A DNA stretch of 64,000 bases from Castellaniella sp036379515 (GTDB lineage: Bacteria > Pseudomonadota > Gammaproteobacteria > Burkholderiales > Burkholderiaceae_B): NCBI RefSeq assembly GCF_036379515.1, contig NZ_DASVGN010000025.1, positions 32,512 through 96,511 of the forward strand, in the 5' to 3' direction. The notes beneath the pieces were generated by a model. That model was not told where the DNA came from, ran no database searches, and saw nothing but the letters and a program-made list of their open reading frames with translations. How positions within the stretch are numbered: position 1 is the stretch's first letter; every line of letters starts with the position of its first letter. Position numbers and translations under genes: made by a program. Below, in pieces: positions 1-9,290 of the stretch.

Positions 1-308
1 CAAACCATATCTGGGACGGAATCTGGATCGTTGTCAACGCAGGTTCTTGGCAGGCCTTGCCGGCTGATCTGCAAAAAGTGGTGAGTGGGGCATTTAACGA
101 GATGGCTCCGGTGCAGCGTGATGACATCGCGAAACTGAATGCGTCGCTGCAGGGTAGCCTGCAGAAGAAGGGTCTGAAGTTCAATGAAGTTGACGTCGCG
201 CCGTTCCAGGAAGAGGTGCGCAAAGCAGGTTTCTACAATGATTGGAAGAAGAAATTCGGGGCGCAGGCCTGGGATGCGTTGGAAGCGTCGGCGGGGCAAC
301 TCACATGA
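1..308 (+). CDS. TRAP transporter substrate-binding protein (DctP family), C-terminal part
   Basis: The window opens inside this gene; complete codons begin at base 3 and the stop is at 306-308. About 101 residues remain. They include an aromatic stretch (IWDGIWIVVNAGSW) followed by a helical tail, as at the C-terminus of periplasmic DctP/DctB-type binding proteins. The family captures organic acids in the periplasm and delivers them to a DctQM membrane pair. The next gene is exactly such a pair, and its ATG overlaps this stop as ATGA, so the two are translationally coupled. The substrate cannot be told from the tail. Confidence 0.8.
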   Translation, partial: NHIWDGIWIVVNAGSWQALPADLQKVVSGAFNEMAPVQRDDIAKLNASLQGSLQKKGLKFNEVDVAPFQEEVRKAGFYNDWKKKFGAQAWDALEASAGQLT

Positions 309-2203
309 CGCGGGATCCTGCGGTTGATGAGCGATCGCGGGAGGCTGGTGGCGGTGCGCAAGAAAAGGCGCTGTTTTCAACTTGCGCCGGGGTTCTCGAA
401 CGCTTCTTGGCGCGTGGTGTCGAGTATTTGGTTTCTCTGCTTGTCATTTTGGAGGTGGTGAGCCTCTTTGTCGGGATCGTGGCGCGTTTCGTGTTGCATT
501 CTCCGATTGTGTGGATGGATGAGGCAGCCTCTCTTTTGTTCCTGTGGTTGGCCATGATGGGCTCCGTGGTGGCCTTGCAACGCGGAGAGCACATGAGGAT
601 GACCGCGCTGATTGCTCGTGCCCCGGCTGAATTGAGAACTTTTCTGGACGTGCTGGCGGTTGGCGCGGCGCTGGTCTTTCTCGTCATGTTGGCTGTGCCT
701 TCCGTGTCGTATGCCGTTGGGCAAAATGCATTTACCAGCCCCGCTCTAGAGTTGTCTGGGAGCTGGCGCGCGGCGGCACTTCCCTCTGGTGTCGTCTTGA
801 TGATTCTCCTGGGGATCGTTCGGCTGACGCGCAGTGGAAGCGTGAAAAATGCGTTGGGAGCGTTGGGGGCCGTCGCGATCATCGTGGGTGGGTTTTATCT
901 GTTACACCCCGTACTGGCCCACCTGGGAAACCTCAATCTGCTGATTTTCTTTCTGGGCGTGGTCGTGTTTTCCGTCCTGATCGGCGTGCCGATTGCCTTT
1001 GCGTTCGGTTTGGCGACTTTTGGTTATTTGGCCTTGACTACCCGTGTGCCGTTGACGATCGTCGTGGGGCGCATGGATGAGGGGATGTCGGATCTGGTTC
1101 TCTTGGCCATTCCTTTGTTCGTGTTCCTGGGCTTGCTGATGGAAATGACGGGCATGGCCAGGAAGATGGTTGATTTTCTTGCCAGTTTGATTGGCCACCG
1201 ACGAGGCGGTCTCGCCTATGTGCTGGTGGGCGCGATGTACCTTGTATCGGGTATTTCGGGCTCCAAGGCAGCAGACATGGCGGCAGTCGTACCTGCGCTT
1301 TTCCCAGAGATGAAAAAGCGGGGTGCTAAGGACGGCGATTTACTGGCACTTCTGGCTGCGACGTCGGCACAAACTGAAACGATCCCTCCCAGTATCGTCC
1401 TGATCACGATCGGTTCGGTTACCGGGGTGTCGATCGCAGCGCTCTTTACGGGCGGGTTATTGCCTGGTCTGGTGGTGGCCATTGTGTTGTGTGGCGTGGT
1501 GTGGACACGCTATCGCCATGAAGATCTTTCGAATGTGAGGAAGGCAGGCAGACGCGAGATCACGACGTCACTGGTAGTTGCTATTCCCGCGCTGGCGCTG
1601 CCTTTTCTGATTCGCTACGCGGTGGTCAGCGGTGTGGCGACCGCGACAGAAGTTTCCACAATAGGGATTGCCTACACGTTTCTCGTCGGGCTGTTCGTCT
1701 ATCGCTGCTTCGACTGGTCACGCATGATCCCCATGCTGGTGGAAACTGCGTCGCTTTCAGGTGCGGTCTTGCTGATCATTGGGTGTGCCAACGGTATGGC
1801 CTGGTGCCTGACCCGCTCGGGATTCTCAGTGGGGTTGGCTAATGCCCTGACTGAGTTGCCCGGCGGAGCAGTTAGCTTCATGGCAGTATCAATCGTCATG
1901 TTTGCCATATTGGGCAGCGTTCTTGAAGGTGTTCCCGCGATTGTCTTGTTCGGCCCGTTGCTGTTTCCCATCGCGAGGGATGTGGGAATTAATGAAGTGC
2001 ACTATGCGATGGTTGCCATTCTGGCAATGGGCATGGGTCTATTCACGCCGCCCTTCGGAGTTGGGTATTACGTTGCCTCGGCGATTGGTCGCATATCACC
2101 AGATGCTGGGCTTCATTCTATAGGCCGATACATGCTTGCCCTGCTGGTGGGGGTCATCATTATTGCGGCAGTGCCATGGATTTCCACTGGATTCATCAAA
2201 TGA
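305..2203 (+). CDS. TRAP transporter fused permease (DctQ-DctM)
   Basis: A 632-residue integral membrane protein. Roughly residues 40-190 form a small four-helix DctQ-like domain with the WMDEAASLLFLW signature. Roughly residues 195-632 form the large DctM domain with many hydrophobic helices and glycine/proline-rich hairpins (SGSKAADMAAV, TIPPSIV, FTPPFGVG). TRAP permeases use the sodium gradient to import carboxylates delivered by the binding protein. I chose ATG 305 because it overlaps the upstream stop; an upstream in-frame extension to 242 would overlap the DctP coding region. DctQ and DctM are separate genes in many systems, including the one at 42.3-44.2 kb here. Base composition looks less GC-rich than the rest of the window. 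Confidence 0.88.
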   Translation: MTRDPAVDERSREAGGGAQEKALFSTCAGVLERFLARGVEYLVSLLVILEVVSLFVGIVARFVLHSPIVWMDEAASLLFLWLAMMGSVVALQRGEHMRMTALIARAPAELRTFLDVLAVGAALVFLVMLAVPSVSYAVGQNAFTSPALELSGSWRAAALPSGVVLMILLGIVRLTRSGSVKNALGALGAVAIIVGGFYLLHPVLAHLGNLNLLIFFLGVVVFSVLIGVPIAFAFGLATFGYLALTTRVPLTIVVGRMDEGMSDLVLLAIPLFVFLGLLMEMTGMARKMVDFLASLIGHRRGGLAYVLVGAMYLVSGISGSKAADMAAVVPALFPEMKKRGAKDGDLLALLAATSAQTETIPPSIVLITIGSVTGVSIAALFTGGLLPGLVVAIVLCGVVWTRYRHEDLSNVRKAGRREITTSLVVAIPALALPFLIRYAVVSGVATATEVSTIGIAYTFLVGLFVYRCFDWSRMIPMLVETASLSGAVLLIIGCANGMAWCLTRSGFSVGLANALTELPGGAVSFMAVSIVMFAILGSVLEGVPAIVLFGPLLFPIARDVGINEVHYAMVAILAMGMGLFTPPFGVGYYVASAIGRISPDAGLHSIGRYMLALLVGVIIIAAVPWISTGFIK

Positions 2204-2242
2204 GATGCTCTATTGGAGCCATCATGGCTGGGAGAACGAAAC

Positions 2243-3211
2243 GTGAAGGTCTTTATGGTGGGCGAGGCGGCTAGCCACATTGCGCAGCTTGCCGTACATA
2301 TTCCCGACAGTGTCGAATTGGTCCCTTGGCCCAGAGAGGCCGCTTATACGGATACGTTTGACAGCCAGGTTGGTGCAGAAGATTGCGTGGTCTCGCTGAG
2401 ATTCACTCGTACCGGGGGAGTGATGCCTGATTTTCGGCTGCTCCATGTGCCTGGTGCGGGACTCGACGGGATAGATCTGGGGAACGTCCCTGATAGCTGT
2501 ACGGTCTGCAATGTGTTCGAGCATGAAATCCCGATTGCCGAATTCGTCATGTTGAGCATGCTCGAATGGGAGATACGCTCTCGCGAGATGCGTATTGGTT
2601 TCACCGCTCGGACGTGGTCGGACCGCTATCGCCATCGCCAGCCCCATGGTGAGTTATATGGGAAGACTCTGGCTCTGATAGGCCTGGGCCGCATTGGCCG
2701 AGCCATCGCCCGGCGTGCGAGGGTCTTTGGCGTACGAGTTATCGCAGTAGACGGTACGTCTACCTACGCGAATGAGGTTGATGGGTTTTATCTGGCTAAG
2801 GATTTTGGCAAGGTGCTGCCGCAGGCAGATTTCATTGCAGTTACGTGTCCACTGACCGATAGCACGAAGGGGCTGTTCGGTGAGCAGGCGTTTGCACGGA
2901 TGAAATCGACTTCGGTGTTCATCAATGTATCGCGTGCCCCTATTGCTGATGAACATGCCCTGTATGTTGCACTACGTGATCGGCTGATAGCTGGTGCCAT
3001 CCTGGATGTCTGGTATCGGTATCCCACTGACGAGTCTCAGGCGGTTCCACCATCGGGTGAACCGCTGCTCGACTTGCCTAACGTCGTGGCAACGCCGCAT
3101 AGTTCGGCGTGGTCGGCTTCGCTCCCTGCGAGACGATATGCGGTGATTGGTCAAAACATCACTCGTCTTTTGAAAGGAGAGCCCCTCGTCAATGTCGTAA
3201 GAAGTAGGTGA
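2243..3211 (+). CDS. D-isomer-specific 2-hydroxyacid dehydrogenase family protein
   Basis: A 322-residue protein from GTG 2243, chosen because GGGAGA lies 8 bases upstream; TTG 2213 would add ten residues without a ribosome site. The Rossmann motif GLGRIG is at residues 147-152, the conserved arginine at about 231 (NVSRAP) and the conserved histidine at about 286 (TPHSS). These enzymes interconvert 2-oxo and D-2-hydroxy acids with NAD(P)H. The position that usually holds the catalytic glutamate (DVFEQEP) reads DVWYRYP, with tyrosine at about residue 260, a variant seen in one branch of the family. It follows the TRAP genes with a gap of about 40 bases, suggesting it acts on the imported acid. 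The substrate is unknown. Confidence 0.82.
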   Translation: MKVFMVGEAASHIAQLAVHIPDSVELVPWPREAAYTDTFDSQVGAEDCVVSLRFTRTGGVMPDFRLLHVPGAGLDGIDLGNVPDSCTVCNVFEHEIPIAEFVMLSMLEWEIRSREMRIGFTARTWSDRYRHRQPHGELYGKTLALIGLGRIGRAIARRARVFGVRVIAVDGTSTYANEVDGFYLAKDFGKVLPQADFIAVTCPLTDSTKGLFGEQAFARMKSTSVFINVSRAPIADEHALYVALRDRLIAGAILDVWYRYPTDESQAVPPSGEPLLDLPNVVATPHSSAWSASLPARRYAVIGQNITRLLKGEPLVNVVRSR

Positions 3212-3265
3212 GGCGGTGAAGTTACGACGGGTGCCCCGCTCTTGGAGACTGCGAGGACGTAGGCC

Positions 3266-6200
3266 CTAGTTCTCGATTGCCAGTGATGGCAGTCCTAGTT
3301 CCGTCTGCAACCATTGGTCGTAGCCGCGCATGTCCACCGTGCCGACGATGTTGCCAGACGCTATTTGCCAGGCGCCGATCCGCTGGATGAAGGCGTCCAG
3401 CGCCTGACGCTGGGCGGCTCCGATGTGGTCGGTTGCGCTCTGCGGGCCTAGAGAACGCGCAGTGGTGTCCTGCACGATGCGGTCGCTGCCCAGCAGGCGT
3501 TCTGCGGGGGTTCGTTCGTCGTGCAGCAGTGCCTGCGTGACGCGCTGGTCTTCGGCCGGCAGAGGGCGCATGGGCACGAGCGCCGCCATTGCCTGCCAGC
3601 GCATCCAGTTCAGCGCCACGTCCGACAGATCGCCGCCGGGCGCAAGCTGCCCCTGATCGTTGCGGGCCAGGCCGCCGCCGATGTCGGCGTGTGCGCCGAT
3701 GAAGCCGACCTCGACGGCGTGGCCGTTGCCTCCCAGGGTGGCCGATACCAGCGGAAAGAGCGTGCGGAATTCGTGCAGTGCCACCGCGTGGGCCACCCAT
3801 TGCCAGGCCCCTGACAGCGTCAGGTCGTAGCCGGCGTTGGCGGCGCCCAGCAGGCCGAACTGGGCGACGGTGTCGAAGAGCCCCAGAAAGCGCAGGTTGA
3901 CGCACAGCCCGATGGTTCCCAGGAGCGGATCGTCATACGAAAACCAGCCGTCGCGCGTCTGGCGTGCGATGCGGTTGGCAAAATCGCGGGCGAGCGCCGC
4001 GCCGCGCGAGAACCCCAGCAGGTCGATGGGGATGGCCTGCGCTGCCCCTTGAGCGCGCTGCAGGGCACCCAGCAGCGATTGCCATTGCGTCCGCAGGATC
4101 TGGCCGCTGCTGGCGGCAGTGAGGGCGTCCCAGTCCAGGGACTGACTGTTGCCGGGGCCCCCGCGATAAAAGGCCGGACCGTCGTCGTAGGCCTGCGTGA
4201 GCTTCCACACGTTGCCCTGGTTTTGACGGTCGAATCGTGTGCCATCGAATGACAGGAGGATGAGGCCCAAGGGATCGGCGTGACGCATGGGCTGCTGGGC
4301 TGCGTACCCGAGGGCTTGTTGGCCCGGCACCGGGCCCAGAGGGTCGGGTTCCAGATACTGGCCCCGTTCGGGGAGATAGGTACGAAAGACGTTGTCGTGC
4401 CAACCGGTGGCCGGGTCCTCGTCCTGACCGGGGGCACGCAGCGGCAGGGTCAGGTCGCCTTGCGTGCGGGCTTTGCCAAAGGCGTCGTAGGTCGCGGACC
4501 AGCGGATCTGGCGCTGTGCATCCGTGACCAGGACGGGGCGGCCGGTGAGATCTGCATGAATCGCGTAGAGCTGCGTACTGCCCTGGGCATCGGTTTGCAG
4601 CAGACCCACAGGGACTTCGTGGGCATAAATGTAGCGTTGCGTGACGCCAAACGTGGGGCGGATCAGGTCTTTTGAATGTCCGGCCTCGGGGCGGTGCCAG
4701 ATCGCCACCAGCCGGTTGTCCAGGTAGTAGCGCTCGGTTTCGTGCGCGCCTGCCTGGCGGCGGATCGTGTGGCCCTGGGCATTGTGCTGATAGTGCAGCT
4801 GAACGCCTTGTCGGGTGCGGATTTCGGACAGCAGGCGCTGGGCCTGGTATCTCGGTGCATGGCCCTGTACCGACAGCGGCAGACCCGAGGCGTCGCGCGG
4901 GATGGGGCTGAGGGCGGCTGCGCGTGAGTACGACAGCGCGCCGATCTGCTTCGTGTGGCGGCCGGCCAGGCGGCCATCCTCTGCCCAGGCAAGCCAGGTG
5001 TGGCGACTGGGCGTGTCGCCCTCGGTTTCGCGTAACCCCGCGAGCCGATCGTCGAGGTCGTAGGCGTAATCCTGGCGAATGTGTGCTGTGGGGGTGCCCG
5101 CGGCGCTTCTGAAGTGGTGCAGCGATTGGATGCGGCCCTGTGTGTCCAGAGTACGGCGTTCGCCCCATAGGGGATGCGATCCCTGTGATAGCAGCAGGTG
5201 GATGTCGGACCCCGAGGCCGCCGTCTGCAGGTGCAGACCGTTGCCATAGCGGTAGCCGGCTTGGCCGGCCACGGTCTCGATCACGGGCTGGCTGGGGCCC
5301 TGCGCCGGAGCCCAGGTGATGGCCCGCACGCGGTTGCCGTCTGCCCAGCGGTAGTGCAGTGCGCCACCTTCTGGCAGGTCGTGGCGCAGCAGCCGGCCTG
5401 CGATGTCGTACGCAAAGCGTTCCTGGTAGTGCAGCGTGCCGACCGGGTGGGGGCGGCGGACGGAGCGCATGCTCAGGCGGCCTTGGGTGTCGTACTGGCG
5501 AGTCTCTTCTTCGTTGGGGTGTACAAGCCGCCGCAGGTGGGTGCCGTGCCATTGCAGCGCCACAGTGATCGGGGCCTGACCCGCCGCCGCGTAGTGCAGT
5601 TGGCGGGGGCGCCCCGCGGCGTCTCGGGTAATGTCCAGTGTGTCGCCATTGGCATGGTGCAGGCTCCGGAGCCGTTGATTCGCATCGTATGAGGCTCGAG
5701 TCTTGCCCGTGAGCTGGCTGGACCAGGCTATCCGTTGTCCGATTGCGTCGTAATCCAGGATGAGCTCCGGCCAACCGCTCTGCGTGAGCTGCAGCTGCTG
5801 GATGGCCCCGGTGGAAGAGCGCGAGATCTGCAGGGGCCCCATGGCTGCGAGCCTGCCCTGGCGGTCGCGTTCTACCGGGTATGACTGGCGGGGACATTCT
5901 TTGCAAGCTTGGGTGCTGGCACTCAGGGCCAGCGTGCGGCCTGCCTGGGCACGATACGTCAGATCCGTTTGGCCATGAGGACCGTGGACTCGGGTGAGGT
6001 GCAGGCCGGGCTGTGGCCCCGGCAGGTCATACGTGAAGCGCAGGCGGTGAGTGTCGGATTCCCCCGACCTGGCCTGAACGACGCGGCCTTGTGTGTCCCA
6101 GGCCCAGGTGCGTGCCCGCCAGTGCTGGCCCTTGGGGCCGGCCAGTGTGATGCCTGTGATGGCGTGGCGGTGGCCCGCCTGATGTTCGGGCTCGTGGTGG

Positions 6201-7039
6201 TAGATGCGACGCATGCCGTCTGGGCGCAGAACCTCCGCGAGCCTGGTCGGTGTGTGAGCTGAGGAGCCTGCCGCCGTGTCATAACGGTACTGAAAAGTCC
6301 CCAGCGGCGTGAGCAGCGCCGTCAGCAGGGGTGGCCCTGGTGTCGTGTCGTATTGCAGCGTGAGCGTGCCGCCGGCATGACGGATCTGATGGATCTGCCC
6401 GGCAAGTGGACCCGTGGGGTGCCGCGAGATGAGCGTCGGAGGTTGCCCGGTTCGTCGAACGGCGAGCAGGCGGCCATGTCTGTCGAAATCCTGTTCAAGG
6501 CCATCCGGCTCCACCCGGCGCCAGGTGGGGGTGGATTCAGTGTCGGGTGACCGGGCTTGGGGTTTTGCCAGATGCTGGAGGAGGCCTGCGCTGTGATCCG
6601 GCCCGGCGCCTGCGGCATTGAACGCGAGGCGTCGGCCGTCTGCCTCGACGAGCAGGGCGCCCAGCGGGTGAAATTCGAGCCGGGTGTCGTATTGGTGGGT
6701 CCAGTGCGGCCCAAGGATTGTGTCTGGAGCCTGAGGGGGACGCGAGCGGTAAAAGCGGATAAAGGCGGGGTGCCCGCTGTGCAGCGGAGTCGGCAGGTCG
6801 ATTTCGCGCAGGTATTTCTCGCCCGTGGCCAGATGCACGGGGTTGCTGACCCCCGGATCCAGATCGGGTTCGATGGCCGCGTTTTCCCTGCTGGCCCCGC
6901 AAGGCGGGTGGTCGGCCGGGGCCCGGCATACGCCCGGGACGAGCGCTTGCGCTGGCCCTCCCCGGATGGCCACGAGCACGCATACGCACGCAATCTGCAG
7001 GGCGGTTCGAAGGCGGCATGCAGCGGTCGTCTTGGGCAT
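3266..7039 (-). CDS. Rhs/YD-repeat protein with C-terminal Tle1/DUF2235-like lipase domain
   Basis: A 1257-residue protein. An N-terminal hydrophobic segment ends near residue 32 and resembles a Sec signal peptide. Next comes a DUF6531-like start (NPVHLATGEKY), then a long array of YD repeats, then an Rhs core ending ADPLGL near residue 926. The last ~331 residues form an alpha/beta-hydrolase of the DUF2235/Tle1 type: nucleophile elbow GFSRG near 1009-1013, the FDTV segment, and GAHADIGGG followed by LSDVALNWM. In known Rhs proteins the repeats form a shell and the variable C-terminus is the toxin. A phospholipase toxin is inferred. No VgrG, PAAR or immunity gene is adjacent; the next gene downstream is convergent, 54 bases away. 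Confidence 0.85.
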   Translation of the reverse strand: MPKTTAACRLRTALQIACVCVLVAIRGGPAQALVPGVCRAPADHPPCGASRENAAIEPDLDPGVSNPVHLATGEKYLREIDLPTPLHSGHPAFIRFYRSRPPQAPDTILGPHWTHQYDTRLEFHPLGALLVEADGRRLAFNAAGAGPDHSAGLLQHLAKPQARSPDTESTPTWRRVEPDGLEQDFDRHGRLLAVRRTGQPPTLISRHPTGPLAGQIHQIRHAGGTLTLQYDTTPGPPLLTALLTPLGTFQYRYDTAAGSSAHTPTRLAEVLRPDGMRRIYHHEPEHQAGHRHAITGITLAGPKGQHWRARTWAWDTQGRVVQARSGESDTHRLRFTYDLPGPQPGLHLTRVHGPHGQTDLTYRAQAGRTLALSASTQACKECPRQSYPVERDRQGRLAAMGPLQISRSSTGAIQQLQLTQSGWPELILDYDAIGQRIAWSSQLTGKTRASYDANQRLRSLHHANGDTLDITRDAAGRPRQLHYAAAGQAPITVALQWHGTHLRRLVHPNEEETRQYDTQGRLSMRSVRRPHPVGTLHYQERFAYDIAGRLLRHDLPEGGALHYRWADGNRVRAITWAPAQGPSQPVIETVAGQAGYRYGNGLHLQTAASGSDIHLLLSQGSHPLWGERRTLDTQGRIQSLHHFRSAAGTPTAHIRQDYAYDLDDRLAGLRETEGDTPSRHTWLAWAEDGRLAGRHTKQIGALSYSRAAALSPIPRDASGLPLSVQGHAPRYQAQRLLSEIRTRQGVQLHYQHNAQGHTIRRQAGAHETERYYLDNRLVAIWHRPEAGHSKDLIRPTFGVTQRYIYAHEVPVGLLQTDAQGSTQLYAIHADLTGRPVLVTDAQRQIRWSATYDAFGKARTQGDLTLPLRAPGQDEDPATGWHDNVFRTYLPERGQYLEPDPLGPVPGQQALGYAAQQPMRHADPLGLILLSFDGTRFDRQNQGNVWKLTQAYDDGPAFYRGGPGNSQSLDWDALTAASSGQILRTQWQSLLGALQRAQGAAQAIPIDLLGFSRGAALARDFANRIARQTRDGWFSYDDPLLGTIGLCVNLRFLGLFDTVAQFGLLGAANAGYDLTLSGAWQWVAHAVALHEFRTLFPLVSATLGGNGHAVEVGFIGAHADIGGGLARNDQGQLAPGGDLSDVALNWMRWQAMAALVPMRPLPAEDQRVTQALLHDERTPAERLLGSDRIVQDTTARSLGPQSATDHIGAAQRQALDAFIQRIGAWQIASGNIVGTVDMRGYDQWLQTELGLPSLAIEN

Positions 7040-7133
7040 GGAAGGGCTCCTGTCAGAGCCCTCATTCTGCTGCTTGGCAAGCGCGCGCCAGTTAGGTTAG
7101 TGTATGGATGTGTCCAATGTAGGGAACCCTATC

Positions 7134-7481
7134 ATGCTCATTTTGTTTCAGTCGAAATCCGCCGCCGAGGTCCTGATGTTTGCGCAGCACGCCAAACCCA
7201 TTCTGCAAGCCGCCGGAAAAAAGTTCGACACGCCGAATTTGCCCGAGCGCGGGGTGATCACACGGGCGCAGCTCGATCAGGCCATTGCCGGCATCGAAGC
7301 CTTGGTGGCTGCGGATCTGGCCCCCGATACCGATGCTTCAGGAGATCATGACGATTCTGCCCAGCACCCTATTTCGCAGCACGTGGGCATGCGCCGCCGC
7401 GCATGGCCTTTGCTGACCATGCTGCGGCTGGCGCGTGCAAAAGATGAGGACGTCACCTGGGAGCCCGCCCCCTCTTGGTAA
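7134..7481 (+). CDS. DUF1840 domain-containing protein
   Basis: A 115-residue cytosolic protein of the DUF1840 family, common in Burkholderiales and of unknown function. The typical start (MLILFQSKSAAEVLMF), the central GVITxxQLDQAI segment and a C-terminal stretch ending in VTWEP are all visible. ATG 7134 fits the family; ATG 7104 would add ten unconserved residues. It is divergent from the Rhs gene and convergent with leuA, 16 bases away. Its position next to an Rhs toxin might suggest immunity, but the family is a widespread housekeeping one and lies upstream of the toxin, so I do not propose that. Confidence 0.8.
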   Translation: MLILFQSKSAAEVLMFAQHAKPILQAAGKKFDTPNLPERGVITRAQLDQAIAGIEALVAADLAPDTDASGDHDDSAQHPISQHVGMRRRAWPLLTMLRLARAKDEDVTWEPAPSW

Positions 7482-7497
7482 GCGGGGCGGCGGGGGT

Positions 7498-9201
7498 TCA
7501 GGCGGCTATCGAGGCCTTGGGGGTTACCACACCCCCTGCTTTTGCGTGGCGATTGACCGCGCTCAGGATTGCCAGGAAGGAAGACGTCACGATGTCTTCG
7601 TGAATCCCCACCCCAAAACCGTTGGGCGCATCGCCAATGCGCATCTCGACGTACGAGGCGGCTTTGGTGTCGGTGCCGGTGCCGATTGCGTGTTCCTGGT
7701 AATCCATGATCCGGGCATCGATTCCCAGGGCGTCGACAAAGGCGGATATCGCACCGTCGCCCGTCCCGGTCAGATGGCGGGTTTCACCGTCGATCTGAGC
7801 CTCGACTTCAATCGAAAACTGCTTCTGGCCTGTGGTCTTGGGACTGCCCGTGATGCGGTGGCGAATCAATGTCCAGGGAGCATCCAGCTGCAGGTATTCG
7901 CTCGAGAAGATGTCGAAGACGTCTTTGGGCGTGACCTCGTGGCCGGTTTCGTCGGTGACGCGCTGGATGGCGCGGCTGAATTCGATCTGCAGGCGGCGCG
8001 GCAGTACCAGGCCCTGTTCGTGCTCCAGCAAGTAGGCAATGCCGCCTTTGCCGGACTGGCTGTTGACGCGGATGATGGCGTCGTAGCTGCGGCCCAGGTC
8101 GGCCGGGTCGATGGGCAGGTAGGGGACTTCCCAGACGGCGTCGGGCTTTTGCAGGGCCATGCCTTTGCGAATGGCGTCCTGGTGCGAGCCGGAAAATGCT
8201 GTGAACACCAGGTCGCCCACGTACGGGTGGCGCGGGTGCACCGGCAACTGGTTGCAGTCTTCCACACAGCGGCGGACTTCGTCGATGTCGGAGAAGTCCA
8301 GCTTGGGGTCCACGCCTTGGGTGTACATGTTCAGCGCCACGGTCACCAGGTCGACGTTGCCGGTGCGTTCGCCGTTACCGAACAGGCAGCCTTCTACCCG
8401 GTCGGCCCCCGCCATCAGACCCAGTTCGGCCGTAGCCACCGCTGTGCCCCGGTCGTTGTGCAGGTGCAGGCTGAGGATGATCTTGTCACGCTGCGGCAGA
8501 TGGGTATGCATCCACTCGATCTGGTCGGCATACACGTTGGGGGTGGTGGACTCGATCGTGGCCGGCAGGTTCAGGATGATCTTGTCGTCAACCGTGGGCT
8601 CCCAGGTGTTGACCACCGCGTTGCAGACGTCCAGCGCGAAATCCAGTTCGGTGGTGCTGAAGACCTCGGGGGAATATTCGTAGCGCCAGTGGGTGGCGGG
8701 CTGAGTGGCAATGGCGGCCTTCACCATTTTGGTGCCGGCGATTGCGATGTCGCGGATTTCTTCGCGGCTCATGTGGAAGACGATCTTGCGGAAGGCTGGG
8801 GCGCAGGCGTTGTACAGGTGCAGGATGACTTCACGGGCGCCGGCGCAGGCTTCGACCGTGCGCTGGATCAGTTCTTCGCGGGCCTGCGTGAGCACGATGA
8901 TGGTGACGTCGTCGGGGATACGCTTGCCGTCGATCAGGGTGCGCAGAAAGTCGAATTCGGTCTGCGAGGCCGAGGGAAAGCCGACTTCGATTTCTTTGAA
9001 GCCGACCTTGACCAGCTGGTCGAACAGGCGCAGCTTGCGCTCGATGTTCATGGGTTCGATCAGGGACTGGTTGCCATCGCGCAGGTCGGTGCTCATCCAG
9101 ATGGGGGCCTGGGTGATGCGGCGGCTGGGCCAGGTGCGTTCGGAAAAATCGTGGGCGAACGGCGTGAAGGGGACGTATTTGTCAGAAGGATTTTTGATCA
9201 T
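7498..9201 (-). CDS. leuA: 2-isopropylmalate synthase (LeuA2-type)
   Basis: A 567-residue cytosolic enzyme. It condenses 2-oxoisovalerate with acetyl-CoA, the first committed step of leucine synthesis. The TIM-barrel start carries the metal-binding DLRDGNQ motif near residues 39-45, and the HLHNDRG motif supplies the HxH metal ligands. The C-terminal ~150 residues form the regulatory domain that in relatives binds leucine. The length and the opening PSDKYVPF match the long LeuA2 form of beta-proteobacteria. It stands alone, apart from leuCDB. A short leucine-rich reading frame lies 90 bases upstream (9291-9431). Confidence 0.95.
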   Translation of the reverse strand: MIKNPSDKYVPFTPFAHDFSERTWPSRRITQAPIWMSTDLRDGNQSLIEPMNIERKLRLFDQLVKVGFKEIEVGFPSASQTEFDFLRTLIDGKRIPDDVTIIVLTQAREELIQRTVEACAGAREVILHLYNACAPAFRKIVFHMSREEIRDIAIAGTKMVKAAIATQPATHWRYEYSPEVFSTTELDFALDVCNAVVNTWEPTVDDKIILNLPATIESTTPNVYADQIEWMHTHLPQRDKIILSLHLHNDRGTAVATAELGLMAGADRVEGCLFGNGERTGNVDLVTVALNMYTQGVDPKLDFSDIDEVRRCVEDCNQLPVHPRHPYVGDLVFTAFSGSHQDAIRKGMALQKPDAVWEVPYLPIDPADLGRSYDAIIRVNSQSGKGGIAYLLEHEQGLVLPRRLQIEFSRAIQRVTDETGHEVTPKDVFDIFSSEYLQLDAPWTLIRHRITGSPKTTGQKQFSIEVEAQIDGETRHLTGTGDGAISAFVDALGIDARIMDYQEHAIGTGTDTKAASYVEMRIGDAPNGFGVGIHEDIVTSSFLAILSAVNRHAKAGGVVTPKASIAA

Positions 9202-9290
9202 GGCGATGTCTGTCGGGTAAGGTGGCCCGGATCACGGGCTCGGGCAAAAACCGGGGTGGCGTATGCGGGCTACCGAACTGCCACAAGGCA

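Noticed and set aside
3933..5906. 657-codon frame inside the Rhs gene on the same strand
   Set aside because: Arginine/proline/histidine-rich out-of-frame reading of the repeat region; the other frame has clear YD repeats and Rhs core.
7134..7481. DUF1840 gene as immunity partner of the Rhs lipase
   Set aside because: It is upstream and divergent, lacks a signal peptide needed to meet a periplasmic lipase, and belongs to a widespread family unrelated to toxins.
7465..7490. CCGCCCC/GGGGCGG hairpin at the DUF1840/leuA junction
   Set aside because: It overlaps the DUF1840 stop codon and has no T-run on either strand.
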